This document shows positions 1 through 7,541 of a DNA stretch of 64,000 nucleotides, one piece after another (within the stretch, counting starts at the first letter, position 1; every line of letters starts with the position of its first letter). Origin of the DNA: an uncultured Clostridia bacterium. Its GTDB lineage: Bacteria; Bacillota; Clostridia; Oscillospirales; Ruminococcaceae. The notes below the pieces were generated by a model, which was given only the letters and a program-made list of their open reading frames with translations, did not search any database and had not been told where the DNA came from. The translations under genes were made by a program, and so were the position numbers. The stretch lies in assembly GCA_947627875.1 (NCBI GenBank), contig CANQXS010000003.1, positions 62,001-126,000 on the forward strand, read 5' to 3'.

Positions 1-1
1 C

Positions 2-253
2 GAATGTGTTTCGGGCAGGGAGAACACCGAAAGCGAGCTCGACGCCCGCGAACTCGTCGGGGAGCTTAACGCCTTCGTCGGCGGTCTTTCCGAGAAAAAG
101 CGGTATATTTTCGTCAGAAGATACTGGTATGCCGACTCGGTGTCAAAAATCGCGGAGGATATCGGCTTGACGCAGCAAAACGTCTCAAAAATACTCGAGC
201 GCCTGAGAAAACAGCTCAGGGCGCGGCTTTCGGAAAGGGGTTTTGATTTATGA
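2..253 (+). CDS. ECF-type RNA polymerase sigma factor, C-terminal part (5' end outside window)
   Basis: This is the last 83 codons of a sigma-70-family factor and the gene starts upstream of the window. The visible part contains region 4: a helix ending in RRYWYADSVSKIAEDI followed by the recognition helix LTQQNVSKILERLRKQL, the usual helix-turn-helix that reads the -35 element. The stop overlaps the next start as ATGA, so the two genes are translationally coupled. An ECF sigma factor followed by a single-pass membrane protein is a common regulatory pair in Ruminococcaceae. The signal and the target promoters cannot be read from the sequence. Confidence 0.85.
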   Translation, partial: ECVSGRENTESELDARELVGELNAFVGGLSEKKRYIFVRRYWYADSVSKIAEDIGLTQQNVSKILERLRKQLRARLSERGFDL

Positions 254-1665
254 AGAGCGAGGAACTCTTTGCAGCAATAGGCGAGATTGACGGAAAATTT
301 GTCGAGGAGGCTTTGACGGCGCCAAAAGTCGGCTTAAAAAAGCGTGTAATTATAGGCTTTGGAGCGCTCGCAGCCTGCGTTGCGCTGGCGGTATCGGCGG
401 CATATCTTTATGACCGAAACGAGCCCGAGGTTTTGCATCACGGCGAAGCCGACGGAGAACGGTATGTTTCAACACTGACCGACACCGAGCAGTGCATCGA
501 GCTTTCGATCGAAAGCGCATATAAATACGAGGGTCTCGGAGAGCTCCTGCCGAAAAAATGGCTCGACGGCAGAGCGCTGAGCGAATGTTTCCCCGAGGCG
601 ACCGTTCTCGTTTTCGAGCGGCGGCAGGATATCCCCGCAAGCCGCACCGTTATGCAGCTCATTCTCGACAGCCCCGAGAGCCGACCTGCAATAACGCTTA
701 TAATCTCGGACAAAGGCTATTTTGAAGAATCTATGTCGGTCGACGGGTTCGAATATAATAAGGTGTACCGGCGCGGCAGCGGCTCGCGAATTTATATAGA
801 GAGCGGCGGATATGTTGCCGAATATTTCACCGAGAGCGGCGACCTCTCCGAGCTCGACGGGCTGTTTGATATGATCAACTCGGCGGAATGCTTCGCCGAA
901 GCGCCCGGAAGCAGCCGCCCCGTAAGCCTGAACGACGTCGCGAGCCTCGAAGCCGCAGGCGCGTTCATAAGTCTTTTCGGCGAGGACTACGCCGCCTTTA
1001 CCTACGACGAGCTTACCGAGTATTTCGGATTCGCTCCGTCGGCGGACGCGCTGCCCTATCTTGCCCGCGTCGAGGGGAATTACGGCGTCTACCGCACAGA
1101 CGGGCGCGGAATCTATTACGACGGCAACGCCGTATGCTTTGAGAGCGCAGACGGCGCGCGCAGGTTGAAGGTGAGCCTTTCAAAGGCTTTCAAGCAGGGC
1201 GGCAGCGTTTTTGACCTCGTTTCGGACGGGCTCGTTTTCACCGACATAAACGGCAGAGAGATCGCGATTTTCCGCTACGCCGACGAGTCCGGTCAGAGCC
1301 GACTTCACGCCGAATTTCTGAGAGACGGAGTCGCCGTCTGTGTCGATTCCGAGAACATTCCCTATGAAGATTTCGTTATCTGCCTTAAAGAGCTTATCGG
1401 GGAGCAGGAGCAGAGCGCGGGCGGCGAGAACGCCGTTTCGGGGACGGTTACCGCGGTCGACCCGAATGCAAATCGGGTGGGAATAGCAGTTGAAAGCGGC
1501 GGCGAAAAGCTCTCATACGGTATCTGCCTGCCCGACGGCATCTCCGCAGAGGCTTACAAAATCGGCGACGGCGTGACCGTGATGTTTAAAGGCGAGCCCG
1601 CGACTGTTCTGACGGTCTGGAAGGAGCAGCTTATAGGCGTCGAGCCGAAAAAGACTGAGAAGTGA
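250..1665 (+). CDS. Single-pass membrane protein, putative anti-sigma factor
   Basis: A 471-residue protein with a short cytoplasmic N terminus (about 1-31), one membrane segment (about 32-53, VIIGFGALAACVALAVSAAY) and a large extracytoplasmic region. I do not recognise named domains in the outer part. The last 75 or so residues (from GTVTAVDPNANRVGIAVESG) look like a small beta-rich domain. Its start overlaps the stop of the ECF sigma gene by 4 bp. From context it is likely the anti-sigma or sensing partner of that factor. Function is inferred from arrangement and topology, not from a recognised anti-sigma motif. Confidence 0.6.
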   Translation: MKSEELFAAIGEIDGKFVEEALTAPKVGLKKRVIIGFGALAACVALAVSAAYLYDRNEPEVLHHGEADGERYVSTLTDTEQCIELSIESAYKYEGLGELLPKKWLDGRALSECFPEATVLVFERRQDIPASRTVMQLILDSPESRPAITLIISDKGYFEESMSVDGFEYNKVYRRGSGSRIYIESGGYVAEYFTESGDLSELDGLFDMINSAECFAEAPGSSRPVSLNDVASLEAAGAFISLFGEDYAAFTYDELTEYFGFAPSADALPYLARVEGNYGVYRTDGRGIYYDGNAVCFESADGARRLKVSLSKAFKQGGSVFDLVSDGLVFTDINGREIAIFRYADESGQSRLHAEFLRDGVAVCVDSENIPYEDFVICLKELIGEQEQSAGGENAVSGTVTAVDPNANRVGIAVESGGEKLSYGICLPDGISAEAYKIGDGVTVMFKGEPATVLTVWKEQLIGVEPKKTEK

Positions 1666-1671
1666 AAAAAT

Positions 1672-1702
1672 AAAGCAGGGACGGAAACCGTTCCTGCTTT
1701 TT
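1672..1702. terminator. Bidirectional intrinsic terminator
   Basis: A 13-bp stem (1672-1684 with 1688-1700, one G-U pair) closes an AAA loop and is flanked by T-runs on both strands. It separates the sigma/anti-sigma pair from the converging recombinase-spoVT gene. Confidence 0.8.
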
Positions 1703-1719
1703 AAATTGAAATCGCGCGG

Positions 1720-2169
1720 TTATTCCTCGAGCTGCCTGCCGAGGAACATAGCGGCGGTCTGGGCAAGGGTGAGCTGGAGCTGCGTACCCTTTGACCCGCT
1801 CTCCGGCGCAAGGAAGCAGACCGCCCCCGCGATGTCGCCCATAGCGATTATCGGGGAGATCGCCACGGCGTGCTTCTGAACGCCCTCGACGGGCAGCAGC
1901 GGTTTGCCGTCGCCCTCGTAGACCCAGCCCTTGCGGGTCTCCAAAAGCTCTTCGAGTCCCTGTGAGAGCCTGCGCTCGGCGTATTCCTTTTTCTGTACCC
2001 CCGAGACAGCAACGACGTGGTCGCGGTCGAAGATGACGACCGGCGCCGACCCGAGCTTATGGATCACCTCGGCAGCCGAGCCCGCGTTTTCTGACATCTC
2101 GCTTATCGGCGAGTATTTTTTGAAAATGACCTCGCCCTCGCTGTTGGTGTATATCTCCAGCGGGTCGCC
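1720..2169 (-). pseudogene. spoVT: spoVT 3' part (146 codons after the junction, GAF domain), separated from its start
   Basis: After the core codons Gly-Asp-Pro the frame continues LEIYTNSEGEVIFKKYSPIS, the conserved second half of the SpoVT AbrB domain, then a GAF domain (AVSGVQKKEYAERRL, PIIAMGDIAGAVCF) ending FLGRQLEE. In Bacillus, SpoVT is a forespore regulator of about 178 residues that tunes sigma-G genes. Joining this part to the 33 codons at 17154-17252 would give 179 residues. Here it has no start of its own and is read only as the tail of the recombinase. Confidence 0.93.
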
Positions 2170-3873
2170 GTTATTGATAACATTGACATCGAAAACCTTG
2201 TCCGGACGCTTATCTGAGCTTTGGACTAAACGGCAATGTAAGATGTTTTCGATGCCCGAATTAAAATTTGCGGCTTCCTCCGTTATTCCGCAACGAAGCA
2301 GGGAATCGACGTCGCGCTGCAGCTTGATCTCAAGATGATCTTCAAAGACCAGAACACGGTCGATGATAAGTTCCAGATCGTTGCGGTCGAGCTTTTCTTT
2401 TGTCAGAATATCCGAAAATACTTCCAACGCTGTCTTTGCCGCGCGGTTGACCTTGATGACGGTGTTGCGCCGGTCGGAAAGCAGATCGATCTGATGGTTC
2501 AGCCCGTCAATCTTCTTTTGCAGTTCTTCTTCCAGTTCATCATAGGTAGCCTCGATTTCGGCTTCCTTTTCCGGTTTTTTCATGATCTCGCGGATACGCT
2601 GGCGCTTGGTGACTTTCATTTCCTCTGTCAGCTCATCCAGCACCTCGGCAAGACGGTCGGCGGACTGCTCGGTTTCGGCAATGTCGTCATTTTCGCGGGC
2701 AAGATCACGGTTGAGCCGCTCGATCATATCGGCGGAGTTTTCCATGAGTTTGCGCACATAGCTTTTCAGAAGTTCATCTAACCTGTCCACCCGAATGTGA
2801 TGGCTGGTGCAGCCTTTGCGTCCTCTGCGGTGATATGTACCGCAGGTGTAGGCAGGTTTCAGGTCGTTTCTGCTCATGGAGAACATAGGGCTTCCGCAGT
2901 CGCCGCATACAAGAAAACCGGAATAAGCATTGTCGTTGATCTTCACACCGCGGTAATTGCTTCGAGTGCGCTTTTCACGCAGCGCCATGGTAGTGGCAAA
3001 TGTACGGTAGTCAATGATAGGCTGATGGTGGTTTTCGATGACGATGTGTTCGCCGTCGTCTCTCTTGATATCCTTGCCGTTGATCTTTGCGCGGGTATAC
3101 TTGCCCTGACGGAGAGTACCGATATAGAAATCGTTGTCCAGAATACCCTGCACCGTCACAATAGCCCATGCCGCCTTGACTTGACGCTTGTATTCCAGCC
3201 CGTCGGCCTCTTTACGCATTTGCTCTGACATTCTGGGCGTCGGCACCCCCTGATCGGTCAGATAATTTGCAATCCTCTTGTAACCCCAGCCCTCGTTGTT
3301 ATAGAGATCAAAGATTTTTCGCACGATATCCGCTTCCGTGGGGACGATCTCAAATTCCTTGCGTTTGTTGATGATGTAGCCGTATGGAGCGGCACACAGC
3401 CATTCGCCGTCTGCCTGTCTGCGCTTGATGACGTTGCGCACCTTTTTAGACGTGTCGGTAACGGGCATTTCATTGATGAGAAACTGAAACTGGATTTTGA
3501 GCCAATCATCATCGTTGGGAAAGTCGATACCGTCGCCAATAGAGATAATGCGAACTCCGGCGTCACGAAGGTCTTCCAATTCTACAAGGCCGCGGCTATT
3601 TCGGCGTGAAAAACGGGAGAAGTCCTTTACAATCAAAATATCATATTTATGAGATATGAGTCCCTTTCGCATTGCCTGATAACCCTCGCGCTGTTCAAAC
3701 GTGTAGCCGGAACGGTCGCGGTCTTCATAAAAGGTCAGTGAGCTGCCGGGAAATCTGGTTTTTACGAAGTCCTGAATAATGGCTTTCTGGTTTTCGATAG
3801 AGATATTATCCCGATCAAGCTCATCATCCACGGAAATACGGGCATATCCCGCAATATCAAAAATCTCGGTCAC
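1720..3873 (-). CDS. Large serine recombinase fused in frame to the SpoVT GAF domain
   Basis: The 717-residue frame starts at GTG 3873, about 10 nt after GGAGGTG. Residues 1-150 are the resolvase catalytic domain (AGYARIS with nucleophile Ser14; later SRFSRRNSRG). About 160-300 is the recombinase DNA-binding domain, followed by a zinc ribbon with Cys323, Cys326, Cys344 and Cys355 and a coiled coil (about 375-470). These are standard for large serine integrases, which are usually about 500-570 residues. From residue 572 the protein is SpoVT sequence. The junction Gly-Asp-Pro (569-571) coincides with the attachment core. After excision the frame would instead end in 24 other residues (about 595 in total). 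Cuts and rejoins DNA at att sites; the integrated form carries a foreign GAF tail. Confidence 0.92.
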   Translation of the reverse strand: MTEIFDIAGYARISVDDELDRDNISIENQKAIIQDFVKTRFPGSSLTFYEDRDRSGYTFEQREGYQAMRKGLISHKYDILIVKDFSRFSRRNSRGLVELEDLRDAGVRIISIGDGIDFPNDDDWLKIQFQFLINEMPVTDTSKKVRNVIKRRQADGEWLCAAPYGYIINKRKEFEIVPTEADIVRKIFDLYNNEGWGYKRIANYLTDQGVPTPRMSEQMRKEADGLEYKRQVKAAWAIVTVQGILDNDFYIGTLRQGKYTRAKINGKDIKRDDGEHIVIENHHQPIIDYRTFATTMALREKRTRSNYRGVKINDNAYSGFLVCGDCGSPMFSMSRNDLKPAYTCGTYHRRGRKGCTSHHIRVDRLDELLKSYVRKLMENSADMIERLNRDLARENDDIAETEQSADRLAEVLDELTEEMKVTKRQRIREIMKKPEKEAEIEATYDELEEELQKKIDGLNHQIDLLSDRRNTVIKVNRAAKTALEVFSDILTKEKLDRNDLELIIDRVLVFEDHLEIKLQRDVDSLLRCGITEEAANFNSGIENILHCRLVQSSDKRPDKVFDVNVINNGDPLEIYTNSEGEVIFKKYSPISEMSENAGSAAEVIHKLGSAPVVIFDRDHVVAVSGVQKKEYAERRLSQGLEELLETRKGWVYEGDGKPLLPVEGVQKHAVAISPIIAMGDIAGAVCFLAPESGSKGTQLQLTLAQTAAMFLGRQLEE
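2161..2191 (-). other. attR: attachment site at the recombinase end
   Basis: Core at 2161-2169 (GGCGACCCG read on the minus strand), with the element arm at 2176-2191 (minus strand CGATGTCAATGTTATC). The arm is an inverted copy of that at 17133-17148, with one mismatch. The core lies within the codons Gly-Asp-Pro of the recombinase-SpoVT fusion. Confidence 0.85.
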
Positions 3874-3926
3874 AGTGATTCACCTCCTGATAGAACTATA
3901 TATCTGTGCTGTTTTTACTATTTACA

Positions 3927-3961
3927 GATAACATTGTACCATAGAATTTTAAAGATGTCAA
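3927..3961 (-). promoter_or_regulatory. Sigma-A promoter of the recombinase with an att-arm-like site over the -10
   Basis: On the minus strand TTGACA (3956-3961), a 17-bp spacer and TACAAT (3933-3938) lie 60 nt upstream of the GTG start. The ten bases CAATGTTATC (3927-3936) overlap the -10 and are identical to ten bases of the attR arm at 2176-2185. This suggests, without proof, that the recombinase binds and represses its own promoter. Confidence 0.75.
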
Positions 3962-3964
3962 GAA

Positions 3965-4000
3965 AAAAAGAAAAAAGGCGGAAGAGATTTCTCTTCCGCC
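3965..4000 (-). terminator. Terminator of the mobilisation gene cluster
   Basis: A perfect 10-bp stem (3977-3986 with 3991-4000, loop ATTT) is followed on the minus strand by a run of T. It ends the HTH-mobV-87-aa cluster before the recombinase promoter. Confidence 0.85.
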
Positions 4001-4007
4001 AAATACC

Positions 4008-4271
4008 TCATCTTTCAACTGCCGCCGTCCGCTGTTTCTTCTCTCGCTGCACCTCAAGTTCGGCGCAGCGGCGTTTATTATAAGCAAGCAAATCCAGTAC
4101 GCCTTGATACAGATCCTTTTCGCCGGATTCAAAGACGGCAACCAGATACTTTTTCTTCTTATATTTGTCATAGATGCTTTTCAGACTCTCCTGAATAGCA
4201 GGGTCATTCTTTTCGGCTTTTGTCAGCCAGATCTCAACCAACTGTTTGTCATCTCTGACGTTCATCTCCAA
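4008..4271 (-). CDS. Small hypothetical protein of the mobilisation module
   Basis: An 87-residue charged protein (DKQLVEIWLTKAEKNDPAIQ, then a KYKKKKYLVAVFESG stretch). The start is either TTG 4271, 11 nt after GGAGCG, or ATG 4265. It lies 34 bp downstream of the MobV gene and just before a terminator. From memory, similar small proteins accompany MobV relaxases in Clostridial mobile elements, but I know of no established function. A directionality factor for the recombinase or a mobilisation accessory are both open possibilities. Confidence 0.6.
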   Translation of the reverse strand: MEMNVRDDKQLVEIWLTKAEKNDPAIQESLKSIYDKYKKKKYLVAVFESGEKDLYQGVLDLLAYNKRRCAELEVQREKKQRTAAVER

Positions 4272-4305
4272 ATAAAATCACGCTCCTTCATTGGTATTAT
4301 TTTTC

Positions 4306-5254
4306 TCATATTTCCTGTTGCTTATGCGTTATTACCTTTTTTGCTGCCTGCAAAACCTCCGGAGGAAGAACCTCCACCGTGCGGCGAAGCTCGTCCAGCT
4401 CGTTTAGCTTTTGGTTGATCTCGAGCTTCTTCTGCACACTCTCTTTAGATGCGGAAGCAAGCTTCTTTTCCAACGCTGCATTTTCCTCGGTCAGTTCTTT
4501 ATAGGTTTTGTCATATTTTTTCAGCTTTGTCCGCATTTCCTCTACCCCGGGGATATACTTGTCCAGCAGTGCCTCCAGTTCTTCGGCCTTTGCCTTTTTG
4601 TTGAATGGATTACTGTCGTTTAAAATTGCCATGATCTGATCCTTCATTCGGTTCAGATGCACGGCTTCCTTAAACAGTCTCGGCGGAATATGGGTGCGTC
4701 CGGTTTCGCCGGCACTTTCGCCGCGTTCCAGATCGGGATACTTTTTTAACCATGTGTTTCCAGAATTCGTCCTGCCACCATGTCAGTTTTTTCTTGTTGC
4801 CAACGATTTCTTTGGCGCTGAGACGTTTGTCCTCAGTCAGCGGAACAAAACAAAGGTGCATATGGGGCGTTTTTTCGTCCATATGCACCACGGCAGATAT
4901 GATCGTATCCTTCGGTTGATATTCTTCAATGAATTTCAACGCTTCGGTGAAATAGGCTTTGACCTCGGCTTGCTTTTTCCCCTTAAAAAACTCCGGGCTC
5001 GCTGTGACCAGCACTTCAACTACTCGCACACTGTCGGAACGTGTGCGGCAGCCTGCCTCTGCAATCTGCTTTTCAGCCTCAGCACGGTATTTCCGCTCCG
5101 GTGTTACCAGATGAAAATTAAGGTGGCTGCGGTTGGTGTCAACATCGGGGTTGCTGGCATATTTCTCCTTGGCGCGTTCGTTGTGAGCTTCGATGTGGCC
5201 GATTTCCGGTCCCTTGTACTTGGCAAAGCGAAGAATGGCATATTGCGCTTTCAT
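4306..5254 (-). pseudogene. mobV: MobV-family plasmid mobilisation relaxase, frameshifted
   Basis: The start is ATG 5254, 7 nt after GGAGGG. The N-terminal part (AQYAILRFAKYKGPEIGHIE) and the metal-binding HMDEKTPHMH motif are those of Mob/Pre relaxases, which nick oriT and lead DNA transfer. After ...FWKHMVKK the frame is lost in a run of six A (plus-strand T4742-4747). Reading with one base fewer continues YPDLERGESAGETGRTHIPP and then the coiled-coil C-terminal part (4306-4662). One extra A therefore splits a protein of about 316 residues. This is either true decay or a homopolymer sequencing error. Confidence 0.85.
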
Positions 5255-5553
5255 TAGCGTTCCCTCCGTTTCTGCCACACAATGTCGTAACCCAGCACAT
5301 CTGCCAGCTCTACGACTTCTTTGTATCGGATGCTTTCACGCTGCAGCTTGGCGGAAAGATTGGAAACGCTGCGCGATGAACGCGGGCTTTTGTCCGCAAG
5401 CACGAGCATCCAATTCGGTACGGATGCGAAGTGCGCGCGGGAACAAAAGCAGCTTTCATTCCAGTTGTATTCATCGGCTAATATATCTACCAGATTTTGC
5501 ATTGTAAAACCGGCACGGACGATTTGTGCTTTGATTTCGTTTCTGATGTTCAT
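5254..5553 (-). CDS. Small helix-turn-helix protein upstream of mobV, with an in-frame insert
   Basis: The start is ATG 5553 with GGAGG 6 nt upstream; the stop shares one base with the mobV start (TAATG). The protein is 99 residues. The ends, MNIRNEIKAQIVRAGFTMQ and SAKLQRESIRYKEVVELADV, form an XRE-like fold often found before MobV genes and presumably regulate them. Between NWNES and VSNLSAKL there are 28 extra codons (5368-5451) that I do not expect in this family. They separate the putative HTH helices, so DNA binding may be impaired. Confidence 0.65.
   Translation of the reverse strand: MNIRNEIKAQIVRAGFTMQNLVDILADEYNWNESCFCSRAHFASVPNWMLVLADKSPRSSRSVSNLSAKLQRESIRYKEVVELADVLGYDIVWQKRRER
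5368..5451 (-). repeat. 84-bp in-frame insertion with imperfect inverted ends
   Basis: The segment is flanked by a 3-bp direct repeat (gct at 5368-5370 and 5452-5454) and its ends are partly complementary (GCTTTTGT near one end, ACAAAAGC near the other). Removing it restores an uninterrupted HTH protein. The likely origin is a small palindromic mobile repeat. This is inference from internal structure and memory of the family. Confidence 0.45.
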
Positions 5554-5569
5554 TTCATTCCTCCTGATT

Positions 5570-6118
5570 TTAAGTAGTGAAAACAGCGAAGTTGATGCAT
5601 TGTTTGGCAAACCAACTTCGCTGTATGGTGAATATTCGATTGATTGCAAATCCGCTCGGATTTGGCGATGTGATACCCTGCCCGCAAGCGGACATATTCG
5701 ACTTTACGGAACCGCGGGATATTTCATAAAACTGCGCAGATGCACACTTTTTAGTAATGCCGATGCTCGGTTCAGAGAAGCACGGCTTCGTGAAAGCCGT
5801 TCGCTCTTGAGATAAAATTTTTCCTGTTTTCATCTGCCTTGAAAATACCCTCGCTTTTTCAGCTCCTGCAAATCCGGAATCACATCTTGTAGTATTCCGC
5901 AGCAATCTTCGGCGTGACCATTGATTTGACAGCTTCAAAAATTATCATTGGCATTTCTCCCTTCTGTTTTTCCGACAAATTTTCTTTGTCATCTGATTAT
6001 ACGGTGAAAAAGTCTTAGACCTGAAAAATCAGGCGGATATGCAAGAAAGCATAAAGCCCTCCCGCAAATCTTGCAAAAATGCAAGTGCAGAAAGGCATTG
6101 AACTTGATAAGAGTGATT
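5570..6118. other. Gene-poor region with a CHC2-primase N-terminal remnant
   Basis: No complete gene is convincing here. On the minus strand at 5880-5954 a 24-codon frame, MPMIIFEAVKSMVTPKIAAE and so on, resembles the first residues of CHC2 zinc-finger primases of conjugative elements and then stops. The rest (5580-5870) contains only short open frames with unlikely compositions. I read it as debris of a larger ancestral element. Confidence 0.5.
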
Positions 6119-6191
6119 TTCACATTCAAATGTGAATAAAAAGTGAATTTTCACTCCGGCCTATTGAAAATTGTGAAAATATGAGTATAAT
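6119..6191 (+). promoter_or_regulatory. Promoter and operator-like repeats of the AlbA_2 regulator gene
   Basis: TTGAAA (6164-6169), a 16-bp spacer and TATAAT (6186-6191) precede GGAGG at 6208. Upstream are two dyads sharing GTGAA: TTCACAT-N4-ATGTGAA (6119-6136) and GTGAATTTTCAC (6143-6154). They look like operators and would fit autoregulation by the winged-helix protein encoded next. Confidence 0.7.
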
Positions 6192-6220
6192 ATAATTAAG
6201 CTGCAACGGAGGTGCTGTAT

Positions 6221-7531
6221 ATGCAATATGAAAGTGAGCGCATTGAATATAAATCTCAGATGACCGATGACATCTACAAGGAGGTCATCGCATTTGCAAA
6301 CACGGACGGCGGGGCGATTTATCTCGGCATTGATGATAAGGGCAATCTGATCGGAATTGACAATGTGGACGAAACCTATACCCGTTTGACCAACGGTATC
6401 CGTGACGCTATTGCACCTGATGTGACCATGTTTGTGCGATATGTCCTCAAAGATAACAAAGTGATCCAAATCGAAGTTTCGGAAGGCAGCTATAAGCCTT
6501 ACTATCTGAAATCCAAAGGTATAAAACCCACCGGCGTTTACGTCCGTCAGGGCGCGTCCAGTGTTCAGGCGTCTTCCGAACAAATCCGTCAGATGATAAA
6601 AGAGTCTGACGGCGACACATACGAAGATGCCCGCAGTCTTGAACAGGATCTGACCTTCCATGCCGCAGAGACCGCATTTGAACGGTATGGCGTTGAGTTT
6701 TCCTCCCAGAAGTACCGCGCCTTGGGCATCACGCAGAACGGTATTTACACCAACCTCGCTCTGCTGCTTTCCGACCAGTGCCACCACACGACCAAGATCG
6801 CCGTATTCAAAGATGAGCTCTGCACGGAGTTCCGTGACAGCAAGGAATTCGGCGGGTCGGTGTTCAAGCAGTTCGAGGACGCGGTAAACTACCTCGCTCT
6901 GTGCAATAAAACCGCTTCCACGATCAAGGGCATTGTTCGCACGGATAAGCAGGACTATCCCGAGGAGGCCATTCGTGAGGCGCTTCTCAATGCTCTTGTG
7001 CATCGGGATTACGGTTTCAGCGGCAGCATTATCATCAATGTAAACGACAGCAAGATGGAGTTTATTTCTCTCGGCGGTCTTCTGCCCGGTCTCACTACCG
7101 AAGATATTCGCCTTGGCGTTTCTCAGCCGCGAAATAAAAAGCTGGCGGAGGTGTTCCACCGCCTGCGCTTGATTGAAAGCTACGGCACCGGTATTCGCCG
7201 TATTTTCAAGCTGTACGAAAACTGCCCTGTGCAGCCCACCATAGAGGTTACAGCTAACGCGTTCAAAATTGTACTGCCAAACATGAACGCTGACGGTGCT
7301 GCGAATGAATCCGCACCGGTAACAACCGATAAAGCCGCAGCAACCGTCACTCCACAGATGAAAACCGTGATAGACTATCTGGCAGAGTACGGCGAGATGA
7401 CCGATGAAGATCTGCAAGAGCTGCTGAATGTCAAAAAAACGAGAGCCTATCTGCTTATCCGCAAGATGAATGAAAACGGGTTGATTGAAATTGTCGGCAG
7501 AGGCGCGGGCAAAAAATATAAATTAAAGTGA
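6221..7531 (+). CDS. AlbA_2/Schlafen-like DNA-binding regulator with GHKL-type ATPase domain
   Basis: The start ATG 6221 lies 8 nt after GGAGG, giving 436 residues. About 5-115 is the AlbA_2 (Schlafen AlbA-like) domain (ESERIEYKSQ, FANTDGGAIYLGID). About 245-345 is an HATPase_c_4-type region with REALLNALVHRDY (Asn/His of the ATP site) and SYGTGIRRIF. The C terminus (about 375-436) is a winged helix (DLQELLNVKKTRAYLLIRKM). Proteins of this build are ATP-dependent transcription regulators and are frequent in defence islands. It is followed after 10 bp by the DUF262 gene, so the two are probably co-transcribed. Confidence 0.8.
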   Translation: MQYESERIEYKSQMTDDIYKEVIAFANTDGGAIYLGIDDKGNLIGIDNVDETYTRLTNGIRDAIAPDVTMFVRYVLKDNKVIQIEVSEGSYKPYYLKSKGIKPTGVYVRQGASSVQASSEQIRQMIKESDGDTYEDARSLEQDLTFHAAETAFERYGVEFSSQKYRALGITQNGIYTNLALLLSDQCHHTTKIAVFKDELCTEFRDSKEFGGSVFKQFEDAVNYLALCNKTASTIKGIVRTDKQDYPEEAIREALLNALVHRDYGFSGSIIINVNDSKMEFISLGGLLPGLTTEDIRLGVSQPRNKKLAEVFHRLRLIESYGTGIRRIFKLYENCPVQPTIEVTANAFKIVLPNMNADGAANESAPVTTDKAAATVTPQMKTVIDYLAEYGEMTDEDLQELLNVKKTRAYLLIRKMNENGLIEIVGRGAGKKYKLK

Positions 7532-7541
7532 GGTATAATAA

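Noticed and set aside
4742..4747. Programmed frameshift in mobV at the A6 run
   Set aside because: Restoring the frame needs skipping one base (+1), while an A-run slippery site with a following G usually gives -1. No stimulating structure was noticed. A mutation or sequencing error is simpler.
5570..5938. Open frame of 122 codons on the minus strand upstream of the mobilisation module
   Set aside because: The sequence is not protein-like, there is no ribosome site, and it overlaps the primase relic in another frame.
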